Shown here piece after piece: positions 55,071-64,000 of a stretch of 64,000 nt of DNA (within the stretch, counting starts at the first letter, position 1; every line of letters starts with the position of its first letter). Below the pieces are notes generated by a model that ran no database searches, had not been told where the DNA came from, and saw only the letters and a list, made by a program, of their open reading frames with translations. The translations under genes and the position numbers were made by a program. This DNA is from Echinometra lucunter (taxonomy: Eukaryota > Echinodermata > Echinoidea > Camarodonta > Echinometridae). The stretch spans positions 28,741,763-28,805,762 of the forward strand of contig CM057154.1 in NCBI GenBank assembly GCA_029962745.1, read 5' to 3'.

Positions 55071-57703
55071 CTAGAAAGATGAAAAGGAAAAAAAAAAGGA
55101 CACAGGTTTAACAAAACACTGTTCACAACTTCACATTGCCAAGTCTTACAAAGCTTATAGGATCTGTTATGCAATACATTTTCTCTAGCTCATCGTTTTG
55201 TTATTGCAGTTATCATGACTATACTTCCATGTCCACATGTAATTGTCAGATTTTATTTCATGCCTCAGCCCCTCCCCCCCCCCCCCCCCCCCACCTTTGT
55301 GATCTCCAAGGGGCAGGGGGAGAGGTTGAGTGAAAGCGAGCATGTGGTAATTCCCTGCTCTTGTGTATTGTTGTGAATGAAACCGTTTGGACTTCAAACT
55401 CCATTCAAGGAGACCAAGAAAAAAAAATACTGAAAAAACAAAACAAAAAAAACAAATGAATGGAAATTCCAGTTCTGATTGGTCTAGCTATCTCAGCCAT
55501 TTGATATACAATACTTCTAAGACTTTGTCTGTAAAAAAATTTCCTACCTGGTACCCCCTGGTACCGAACAAACAGAGCTACAATTGCAAATGTGTGATTG
55601 GTCAAATTATTAGGCCTGCCAAATCAATTTTTGATTAGAGTGAAAGAGGAAAAGAGGCAGTAATTGATAGAGAGGGAGCCGAGCAGTACCATGAAAACAA
55701 ATTACGGTTAATGAATATCAAGCAAGTGATGGGCAATTGATCCCATGTCCAGACTAGGTCCCATTTACTGGGGACAAATTGGACTTTGGAGTGGTCTTTT
55801 ATTTTTTACGACCAACCGTCCACACTATCCTCAAATACTCCCGCTTTTTTCAAGGAGAAAATATTTCCCAAATTTTTTAATGAAATGAATCTGAAATTCA
55901 TGGCAAATCCAATGATGTACAGCCGCAATTTCAAACATCTTAGCACCTACCCCGCTACATCAATGAACAAATTGTATTGTATTGTATTGTATTGTATTGT
56001 ATTGTATCCCTCCCCCACTTTGCCCTTCCTCCTTTTATGTCACACTGTCCTTTTCTTTATGTCTTCTCTAGTGCAGTGCAGAGACCAGCAGAGATAGCTG
56101 AAACTCAAGGTATGATGGGAGATGAAAATTAATTCAGATCACATTTTAATCGCACGATGAATTTACCCCTAAAATTGTGCCATTCCCCCCCCCCCCCCGA
56201 ATCACATGCTTTTAAGCTTTTTAAAATTCTGGTCATCCTTTTGATGCTTAGGACAAGTTTTTAGGTTCACTAGAAATGAAAATACAAAATAAATTGCAAA
56301 CTCTTATAAGGTGTGTACTGAGATTGCCATTTCCCCATGCGTTTCCTATAAAAAACTGAAGTTTTCTGTTTTACACCATTTTTGTCACTTTTTCTCAATT
56401 TTGCACTGTGATCTGATATTCAAACCTTTAAAAAATTCATACCATTAGAAAGATTGTAAAATTTCCTATCTGGTCATTAAAAGGAGAAGTTTTTGACATT
56501 AAGTATAAAGTTGTATCGGACCTCAGAATCTCAAAATTTGTGTTTGTGTGTGTGCCATTTCTTAAACACATAGCCTATGGCAGGAAAATGCTGAAAAATG
56601 GTCTAATTTCATTCTCTCATTTTGCAGTAATTAACTGGAATTTTTCACAAAAAATCATATTTCTGTCAGTTTCAAGGTTAGTATTTTTCAAATCCAGGAA
56701 GAAAATTCAATAGTACTGTGAAAGAAGAAAAATAATTTTTTTCTGCAGACACCCTACCACTGGATCTGATGTTTTTCACTTGGCGCCTGTGTGAGCTCAT
56801 TATTTAAACCGACCACCTGTCCTCTTTACTGATAAAGCACGTATTTATCATTTTCATTATCAAAGTTTAAAAAAAAAATTAAATTAAATGTTTGATTACT
56901 GTGGGGTATTACGCCAAGTTCCACGCATACTTTTTTTTAGATTTCATGCGCAGGAAAGCATTGCGCGAAGGTGGCCGGTTTAAAAAAAGGTGCTCGATGA
57001 GTAGTAAAGCTACCATACATGTATCTTCCAGAACATAAACAAAAAAGTAACTTTTGATGTTTTTGAGTTGTTACATTTTTTTTGCACATAATGATCCAGT
57101 CACATACCTGGGCCCTGGGGGCCGTTTCATGAAACCATCATAAGTCTAACTTCTTCAAGTTCTTGGACATGCAATGAAATGTGTGTTGTGTAGAATTAAC
57201 ACATTTCAATGACAATGGGCTGTCCAACATGTCCAATGAACTTAACATGGCTAACGTGACGGTTTCATCATCATCATCATGATCATGTCTTCATCTGTTC
57301 ATGAATTGAAACGCAGCCCTTTTCTCCAGGTTTCCACCAACATTAACAACAGTCTAAGAAACAAAAGATACATTGTACTTGTAGCAGCTGGATGCCTGGA
57401 ACTAAATTAAAACCTAACACTCGGCTACATGGTTGGTTCAGGAAAAAATGTCCTCTCCAGCTCCATGACACCAAGTCAAAGCATATTATAATAGCGCCGG
57501 TGTGACCCCGTCCCCGGGACTGAATGGCCTGCTCGGCGGCGCGCAGCGGCACTCCAGCAGAGTTCTTCTCAAAATGACTCAAGACTCTATCAAATCATGT
57601 CTATCGCTTGAATTAGCTCTAACGTTAGATCTATTTATAGACCTAGATCAACTAACTTTGTGTGTTCTATCATGTTTATTAAAACATATTAGATGTCACT
57701 TAC
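55071..57703. other. Predicted first intron of MPHOSPH9
   Basis: Contains a C run (55267-55291), (ATTGT)n at about 55971-56007, another C run at about 56187 and a fold-back MITE (57113-57260). A GC-rich patch at 57490-57550 lies near the promoter end. No other coding sequence is seen. Confidence 0.5.
57113..57260. mobile_element. Fold-back MITE, ~148 bp
   Basis: GGGGGCCGTTTCATGAAACC at the left is mirrored by GTGACGGTTTCATCATC at the right, and inner blocks (TTCTTGGACATGCAATGAAA / ACATTTCAATGACAATGG) also pair. Non-coding. Confidence 0.45.
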
Positions 57704-57790
57704 TTAAACAGTCGTTGCGCTGAATGTGTGGAGTTCATCAACTGTTCCTTTTTTTCACGGATATTCGAATTTCGAGACCCTGGTCCAGGC
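57704..57790 (-). other. MPHOSPH9: Predicted non-coding first exon of MPHOSPH9
   Basis: On the minus strand a perfect donor GTTTAA|GTAAGTG places an exon end at 57704. The left border given here is the donor; the transcription start at about 57.72-57.8 kb is inferred from the NRF1/CCAAT cluster just upstream. No ATG-initiated long frame is needed. Confidence 0.4.
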
Positions 57791-57826
57791 ATTTCGCCAT
57801 GTTTGGATATATGAGATAGAAATATA

Positions 57827-57841
57827 GCGCATGCGCATTGG
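57827..57841 (-). promoter_or_regulatory. MPHOSPH9: NRF1 palindrome plus CCAAT box, MPHOSPH9 promoter
   Basis: GCGCATGCGC (57827-57836) is the core of the NRF1 site and is directly followed by ATTGG, which is CCAAT on the minus strand. The pair lies about 120 bp upstream of the predicted first donor. NRF1/CCAAT promoters without TATA are typical of housekeeping and cell-cycle genes. Confidence 0.5.
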
Positions 57842-58714
57842 TGGGGGGGGGGGGCGGTATGCGCGTTTCCGTTTTTACACCTTTTCTGTTTGCTCTCTAT
57901 TTAACGATTTTGAACTTTTCGTGCGTGATAGATATCATATGAAGGGATCGATTTGGTACCCAGTGTTTTGAAATATTTAGGAGTTGACGTGTATCTCAAG
58001 TTGTTTTCATTGATATTATGCAGATGATACAATAATTTTGGCACACTCTGAAAAGAGCTTCAAAATGGTTTAATTGCAATACATGATTATTGCGATCTTT
58101 GGTCTCTGAAAGTTAATGTAGACAAAACAAAAATAGTAATTTTTTCGAGAGGCAAAGTAAGGAAATATGCTACTTTTAAATTTGGGGATAGTGAAGTTCA
58201 AGTTGTTGATGATTACATATACTTAGGTACAACTTTTAATTACAGAAATGATTTTAAGAAAGCTCAAAATAAACAAATAAATCAAGCGAGAATATCAAGT
58301 TGAAACTCAGCGACATACTTCTACAAAAATGGCGGGAAACGATACAAAAGAGACCAATTTGTATTAATTATCGTATCTTTAAAACTGACTTGAAGTTAGA
58401 ATCATATGTCTTAAAGACACCAGACCCTTATAGAACTACCTTAACAAAGTTTAGGCGTGGAAATCACCGACTTCCCGTAGATCAGACCGTTATTGTACAA
58501 CTTGTAATTCAAAGAATATTGGTGATGAATAACATTATTTGTTTGAATGTTCTGTTTTCAACAATGAAAGAAGAAAATACCTGAAAATCAGGGGCGTAAC
58601 AGGTACCTGTTATCAGGGGGGGGGGGGGGCAGAGCCCAAAATTTCCCGGTAACTTGTCTATGTCTAGAATCTGTGGCGTAGCTAGGACTGCATTTTAGGA
58701 GGAGGGTAGTGCTC

Positions 58715-59108
58715 CACCGGCGTAAATCCAATTTGAGGAGTGGGGGATGAAAAATTTTTTAAACGATTTTTTTCCCTGTCACACACATTTTCATATCTAT
58801 TTTGCGAGCGAGCCAAAAATACCCACTTTTCTCGATTTTAATCGCATTTTCGGATGGTTATCCTAAGATTTTGACGAGCGAGCAAAGTAAGCCAAAAAAA
58901 TAACCACTTTTTTTGTTTTCAATCGTATTTTCAAATACAAATTCTAAAATTTTTGTTTATGATAGATATTCAGAATTTTTACTTACTGATTACTCAAAAT
59001 ATATTTTCTTCCTTAAAAAGTGTGTCTGCATGGGGGGGGGGGGGGGGGGAATTGTACACCCCCAAGTGGGGGTGATAGATCCCCCTACCCCTGGAATTTA
59101 CGCCAATG
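58715..59108. mobile_element. hAT-type MITE nested in the 1346-bp element, 394 bp
   Basis: The ends CACCGGCGTAAATCC and GGAATTTACGCCAATG are imperfect inverted repeats. A perfect 8-bp duplication TAGTGCTC flanks it (58707-58714, 59109-59116). Same family as the element at 61149. Confidence 0.82.
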
Positions 59109-59286
59109 TAGTGCTCCCTAGAGGGGAGGGTGCAGGGAGGGGGGAGTTTTCCCCCTACCGCGCGAAGCGCGGAAGCTCCGACGATTCTTTGAATTATTAG
59201 ATGTCGGTAATAAAGTCTATCTTCTGCGGCGTAACTAGGATTTCATTTTAGGAGGACGGTAGTGCTCCCTAGGGGGGTGGGTGCGG

Positions 59287-59403
59287 AAGCTCCGGCTTTT
59301 TTACGCTGTGTGTCTGCATGGGGGGGGGGGGGGATTGTACACCCCCAAGTGGGGGTGATAGATCCCCCTACCCCTGGAATAAGCTCCGGCTTTTTTGCGC
59401 TGT
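59287..59403. repeat. Truncated second copy of the poly-G/CCCC module
   Basis: A ~70-bp module (GTGTCTGCATGG, G run, ATTGTACACCCCCAAGTGGG, ACCCCTGGAAT) at 59029-59099 recurs at 59310-59381. The second copy is bracketed by direct repeats AAGCTCCGGCTTTTTT (59287 and 59381) and has lost the terminal inverted repeats. Confidence 0.75.
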
Positions 59404-59639
59404 CAGTTCCCGCTCTTCTTACGCTCTCTGCCTGTTTTCGGGGGGAGCCGAAAATTTCCCAGTAACTAAGTCTGGAAATAGAATATGCGGAGGTGAGCCC
59501 GCACCGCGAGTTGCTTGTTGTGAAGCCCTTAGCGGGTGGGTCCCAGGGTTCCGGCTTAGGGCCCCTGATGGGGGTCTACAGGGAAAGCCACTGCGGGGGA
59601 GTCCCCGGAAACTCCGGGTTTTGGTACTAAATTTTCCCT

Positions 59640-59860
59640 CATTTCTTTTGTTTCACTTTGCTTTCTTCTTTTTTTTTTCTTTCCCTCTTTTCCCTCTCTC
59701 TTCTTCTTCTTTCTCCCCTTTCTCCTTTTTTCTTTCCTTTTCTCCTTCTTTCTTTCCCTTTCTCTTTCTTTCTTTCCCTTTCTCCTTCTTTCTTTTCCTT
59801 TCTTCTTCTTTCTTTCCCTTTCTCCTTCTTCCTTTCACTTCCTTTCATTTTTTCCCGGTG
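59640..59860. repeat. CT-rich low-complexity tract
   Basis: TTTCTCCTTCTTTCTTTCCC repeated imperfectly. Long open frames on both strands across it are compositional. Confidence 0.85.
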
Positions 59861-59963
59861 GTTTGGTGGATTTTCCCGCTGAAATCCTTCAGGGGGCACT
59901 CTGCCCCCCTGCACCCCCGGTTGTTACGCCACTGCTGAAAATGTATTTCAGAAACAGGCCTAA

Positions 59964-60903
59964 CCCTGATAGCAGAGACTGGTAAGAATAACATCATATT
60001 TACGTCTTTTTAAAGTCGTGTCATACGTCTTGTTTACGTAAAAGTCTTTATTAAGACGATACTTTGCACCAGCACACGACGTAAAATAAGACGTCATATT
60101 TTTACGTCAATTTTACATCATATTGGTCGGAAAAAACCGTCTTTATGACGTCTTTACGACCCAGAGGAAGCTCACAGACTGGTAAAAATCACATCATAAA
60201 GACGTCAAAGCTTCGAATCTGGTTTATAAAATATTTTAGAATGTATTCAACATTATGATGTTTTCTCTTTGTCAATGTTCTAGCCTATAGATCGTCCTAT
60301 ACTAGCCCTATATCCTAACATCCTACATCCTATACCTAACTACTGATGCTATCGACATTACTGTATATATATGGACTGTAGTGTAGTACTTGAAAAAAAC
60401 TGTTATAGAAATTACAATTTCTTGATACATTCTGAAATACCCTGCCCATGACATTAACTGAATGGTGTTCAACATGGTTGTTCATTAAACCAGCAGTGCA
60501 ATCATTGAATAAAATGAAAAATTCAAATGTTATCTTCCTTTTTTCACGAAATTTAGTCATTACTGGTCATTCATGAATATTCATGAATCACGATCAACTA
60601 TTACAGTCATATCACGACGTAAAACTGACGTAAAAACGTCATATTATGGTCTTGCAAAAAGCTGTTATAAAGTGGGAAATAATTGACGTAAAAATACGTC
60701 TTATTCTGGTCTTTAAAAAAGACGTTAAAAAGTGGTAAATATTTGACGTAAAATATATGTCATCTTATGTTCAAACAAAATTTGAGAAAATTTTGGTTAT
60801 ATAAAGACGTCATAAGGTTGTCGTAAAATAGTCGTGTATACGACGTGTGGACCAGTTTATGACCAGTTCTTGACGTCTTAAAGACGTGCGTCTGCTATCA
60901 GGG
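59964..60903. mobile_element. MITE with 13-bp perfect inverted ends and many GACGT/ACGTC motifs, 940 bp
   Basis: CCCTGATAGCAGA at the left is the exact reverse complement of TCTGCTATCAGGG at the right. The interior has at least ten ACGTC and at least ten GACGT pentamers, several as GACGTC palindromes, and an internal repeat of the AGACTGGTAAGAATAACATC start at about 60176. It interrupts the LINE between CCTAA and AACGTTG. The target duplication is unclear. Confidence 0.8.
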
Positions 60904-61148
60904 AAAACGTTGAAGATGAATGAATGATTTAATTCTGGTAATGTCAAAGACTTAACGAATTTAGCAAAATTTTGTAGGATTACAATGCTTCACTTCAGTT
61001 CCAAGAAGACAAGTTGATTCGATTTGTACATAAAATACAATAATCATACGACAGTCACGATTTTATAGCATGCAATGTTTAATGTTTATTATTGTTTTAA
61101 ATCATTTGTTTACAGTTTTTTTTTATTGTTTGGATTTAATGTATATTA

Positions 61149-61557
61149 CATCGGCGTAAATCCCGGGGGGAAGGGGGGATATATCCCCCCCCCCCACTTT
61201 TTCGAGAGGGGGGGATGGCGTTTACAAATATCCCCCCACTTTTTAAGGAAGAAATGATATTTGAATTAATCAGTTAATAGAATGTTTAATATTCTGTCAT
61301 TAACAACCATCTTATTTTAGAATTTTTATTTGAAAATATGATTGAAAACCAGAAAAGCGGTTATCTTTGGCCCACTCGCTTGGCTCGCTCATCTTTTTTT
61401 AGAATTTCTATTTGAAAATATGTGTGTAAGGGGGGTCTGTGCAGGTGGGTGAGGGCGTGTGTTTATACACAAGTGTGAATTCGGACGGAAAAAAAATCGG
61501 CAAAAAAGTTGGTCATCCCCCCCCCCCCCCACTCCTCAAAGTGGATTTACGCCGGTG
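61149..61557. mobile_element. hAT-type MITE in the LINE 3' region, 409 bp
   Basis: The ends CATCGGCGTAAATCC and GGATTTACGCCGGTG are inverted repeats with one mismatch. A perfect 8-bp duplication GTATATTA flanks it (61141-61148, 61558-61565). Confidence 0.88.
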
Positions 61558-61946
61558 GTATATTAGTTAGTTTGTGCCAGATGTATACTAAAATTTTCGG
61601 ACCTTGTGAGAATATTTGTTTAATTTTTGTGAATGACTACCTTTTTGTTAATTCATTTATTCATTTATTTATTCATTTATTTATTTTCATTATTTTCTTT
61701 TTCTTCATATATCTATTTAATTATAGTTGTTACTGAATCTAAATTAGTGTAAAATCTGTATATAAATATGTAAATATTCAAATTATTGTTCTTATTCTAA
61801 ATGTTAACTTATGATTTTCTCCAATACCCATTTCGGGTGACATGAGGAAATAAAAATCACATTGCCATTGTCATTGACTAGGCATTTTCGCGAAAAATCC
61901 TACAAGTGCGCTGGTGAAAGAGTCTAAGTCCTCAGCGCATATAGAC

Positions 61947-61978
61947 CACAGAAATAGAAGACGTCTTCTATTTCTGTG
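61947..61978. repeat. Perfect 32-bp palindrome
   Basis: CACAGAAATAGAAGAC is followed without spacer by its exact reverse complement GTCTTCTATTTCTGTG. Confidence 0.95.
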
Positions 61979-62404
61979 ATATAGACGACATGACTGCCAT
62001 GCGGCATGCGCCAAGATATCCACTGCATGCACATCAATACACTGTAATAATGTGCGTGAACGAGCTGAGCCCATAGAGTTACTTCTCTATGACCTTGGCT
62101 GAGCCTGATCTTATCTGAAGGAGAAAAGAAAAAAAACAATGAAATACATAAGAAGAGAGAAGAAGATAGATGGATGGAAGAACAAATAAAAACATACGGA
62201 CAAAGGAGAGGATAGATGAGAGGAAGAACAAAGAAATACATGAAGAAAGAACAGAGGATACAGAATTCATTGTATGCGTGTTTTTTTTTTTTTTTTTTTA
62301 TCTATACCTTTCCCTTTTCTTTATGGACTTCTAGGCCTATGGATACATCTTTCTTTTTACATTTCTTTGGGCAATCCCCTCGTCTGTTTCTTCGCCTTCA
62401 GTTC

Positions 62405-62698
62405 CTTGAAGGCCCCTTTTCCTTCTGTATTTTTTTTTTTTTTTTTTTTTTTTTTGCTGGTCGTAATGCAAATGGGAGCTGAAAACAGAGAGATTCATAT
62501 ATCTCTATATTTATTGCTGAACGAAACCTAGACTTTGAAACCATGTACAGCACGTTTGATGCAATTAATAGAAAAACTGCCTAGGTTTCGTTCAGCCATA
62601 ATTTATAGAGATATATGAATCTCTCTGTTTTCAGCTCCCATTTGCATTACGACCAGCAAAAAAAAAAAAAAAATACAGAAGGAAAAGGGGCCTTCAAG
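62405..62698. repeat. Long inverted repeat, arms ~125 bp, 49-nt spacer
   Basis: The left arm (62405-62531) runs from CTTGAAGGCCCC through a poly-T tract, GCTGGTCGTAATGCAAATGG and GAACGAAACCTAG. The right arm (62581-62698) is its reverse complement, apart from a shorter homopolymer (poly-A) and a few base changes. A strong hairpin can form about 300 bp upstream of the BUD23 start. Confidence 0.9.
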
Positions 62699-63012
62699 TT
62701 TTCTTTGCCGATATAAGCATTGAGCTATTTTTGATATTTCAAAAAATATTAATGTATACGTTAAAATGTATATAGAGTATATCCTTGAAATATATAAAGA
62801 GCAATAACAAAAAACAGTCAAAGGCGTAAATATTCTCACTCATGAATGAACGCCGACAATCAAATAACAACAACAACATAAGCTTCTTTGACACGAGTGT
62901 CTTTTGGGGGAACGGATCCATGCTTTTGAAAAAAATTACATATTTATCGTCAAAGTTTATTTTGAGAAGATTACCAAGATTCCATAGTATCAAGCAACAA
63001 TATCACCTCACA

Positions 63013-63057
63013 ATGGCTTCAAATCGTAGACCAGAACATACAGCGCCTCCAGAAATG
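63013..63057 (+). CDS. BUD23: BUD23 first coding exon (18S rRNA guanine-N7 methyltransferase), rest beyond window
   Basis: The 15 codons MASNRRPEHTAPPEM end at a donor ATG|GTAAGG in phase 0. They match the start of BUD23/WBSCR22 (human MASRGRRPEHGGPPELFY), where the next residues are FY. BUD23 is a nuclear, SAM-dependent enzyme that with TRMT112 methylates a guanine in 18S rRNA during small-subunit assembly. The short length limits certainty, but the RRPEH..PPE signature with a correct exon border is specific. No second exon is visible up to the window end. Confidence 0.75.
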
Positions 63058-64000
63058 GTAAGGATAATTGAAACTAAATTTCTTGTCGCAAATCATATCT
63101 CAGTCCCATGTATTCAAAATGGTGTTTGTCTACTGTGGATTACCCGTTGAACTTTAGTTTAGAGGCCGCCCGAACGCTACGCGTAGTAGCGGAGTAGAGT
63201 AGAGTAGAGTATAGACCGAAGTGTTCTGTCTCTAACAGTCGTCGTTAGCCTCGTATTTTGGTAGGGTCGGCACTCCTCCTTTATAGAGACAGAAGCGCCC
63301 CAGTGCGTTGTCCATGCAATCTCATTGTGTTGGGCAGCGCAATGAAAAATTCTCTCAAATTAATGATTGTCACATTTTTTCATGGATGTGACATATATCA
63401 TAATACGGTATAGAGTATACAGTTTACCAATGTTTAGTCTTGTTTCTTCTCACTCATCATTTTCAGGTGAATTCAGGGTCCTAACGTTAGGTCCTCTCGG
63501 TTGAAAATCTTGCCGCAGCCAACCTCTATCTCTAGCTCTGTTCGCGCTCGCCTCCGCGCTTTTCGCAGGGAGTCGGAGATCAGCGAATTTGCGACTCGCA
63601 TTTCAACCGGCTGTATTCAAACGATCGACCACGTACGTACGTTTGGGCATATACGTACGAACGATGTTTTTGTTGTTGTTGTTTCGTATTGGTAGCTCGT
63701 TGATACGATTGTATGGTTGAAATGCTTGCTTTGCTCCGTTTAATGAGCTTCTTTTTTGGTGAAAAGCAGCCCGCACCATTTCACACGTAGGCCAGCCTGC
63801 ACGCGCTCTCCGACCATCGCTGCATGCACTCATGCCCATTGCATAGGGATACATAGGCAGCACATCCCCCGTCCCTTTTGGGGTCGAGTGCCCCCCCCCC
63901 CCCTCCCGGGTTTCAATTCCATCCCATTCCTTCTGTTGATCTAAGTTATCTTAGTTAAACATGTTAAACTTTTATTTTTTTTTTTTATCACTGCTTTTGC
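63058..64000. other. BUD23: BUD23 intron 1 (partial)
   Basis: No exon recognised. It contains a GAGTAGAGTAGAGTAGAGTA repeat at about 63191, palindromic CGTACGTACG near 63630 and a C run near 63891. A (T)n run ends the window. Confidence 0.5.

Larger units (their letters stand above)
58589..59934. mobile_element. hAT-type DNA transposon in the LINE, 1346 bp
   Basis: The ends CAGGGGCGTAAC and GTTACGCCACTG are 12-bp inverted repeats with one mismatch, flanked by a perfect 8-bp target-site duplication CTGAAAAT (58581-58588, 59935-59942). The interior is GC-rich, poly-G and CT-rich with no transposase. Confidence 0.88.
58005..61877 (+). mobile_element. LINE retrotransposon copy, broken by nested insertions
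   Basis: A reverse transcriptase YADD box is encoded at 58017-58028, followed (after a one-base shift) by LWSLKVNVDKTKIVIFSRG and a YIYLGTTFNY motif typical of LINE thumb regions. The C-terminal part (58294-58580) gives YRTTLTKFRRGNHRLPV and a CxxC...H...C zinc motif. The copy resumes at 59943-59963, 60904-61148 and 61558-61877, ending in AAATAAAAATCACATTGCCA. It is 5'-truncated and dead. The clade (CR1/L2-like) is a guess. Confidence 0.75.
61878..63012. other. Upstream region of BUD23
   Basis: Holds the 32-bp palindrome and the long inverted repeat. No TATA box or CpG patch is obvious close to the ATG, and no coding sequence other than BUD23 is seen. Confidence 0.5.

Noticed and set aside
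59318..59938. 206-codon open frame through the poly-G and CT-rich part of the 1346-bp element
   Set aside because: Composition is Phe/Ser/Leu from a CT tract inside a non-coding transposon; the reverse strand gives an equally artificial Lys/Glu frame.

Overview
This is a window of an animal nuclear genome. Genes are split by GT-AG introns, the introns are AT-rich and full of transposons and microsatellites, and the two nameable proteins (MPHOSPH9 and BUD23) are animal or eukaryote-wide orthologues. Polinton, BEL/Pao, Mutator-like and many small fold-back elements, plus frequent poly-G/poly-C runs, suggest a marine invertebrate. A sea-urchin-like echinoderm is my best guess, but this is inference and not proven.

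Layout. (1) About 1-21.5 kb, + strand: the 3' part of an SH2-adaptor gene. Five coding exons (2323-2788, 7367-8434, 11415-12222, 19888-19994, 20794-21003) join with matching phases into 885 residues, ending in a C-terminal SH2 domain. The 5' end lies outside the window. (2) About 21.7-36 kb: an intergenic transposon graveyard with fragments of Polinton DNA polymerase, a BEL/Pao gag, Mutator-like transposases, a 4 x 224-bp tandem array and a 192-bp palindrome. (3) 36.1-57.8 kb, - strand: a complete gene for M-phase phosphoprotein 9 (MPHOSPH9). Twenty coding exons sum to 3951 nt, an exact multiple of three, giving 1316 residues. It also has a predicted non-coding first exon and a promoter with an NRF1 palindrome and a CCAAT box. 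(4) 58.0-61.9 kb: a LINE copy broken by at least four nested DNA-transposon insertions, three of them with perfect 8-bp target-site duplications. (5) 63.0 kb, + strand: the first coding exon of BUD23, the 18S rRNA guanine-N7 methyltransferase. The rest lies beyond the window.

The SH2 gene and MPHOSPH9 converge on the graveyard, while MPHOSPH9 and BUD23 diverge around the nested LINE. The proteins belong to different processes (tyrosine-kinase signalling, centriole biology, ribosome biogenesis) and nothing here suggests co-function. The most unusual content is mobile-element architecture: paired ~540-bp fold-back elements in MPHOSPH9 introns (one ending about 15 nt from a splice acceptor), partial duplications of exon ends in both genes, and a MITE packed with GACGT/ACGTC motifs. 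I found no prokaryotic operon, CRISPR array or defence system.
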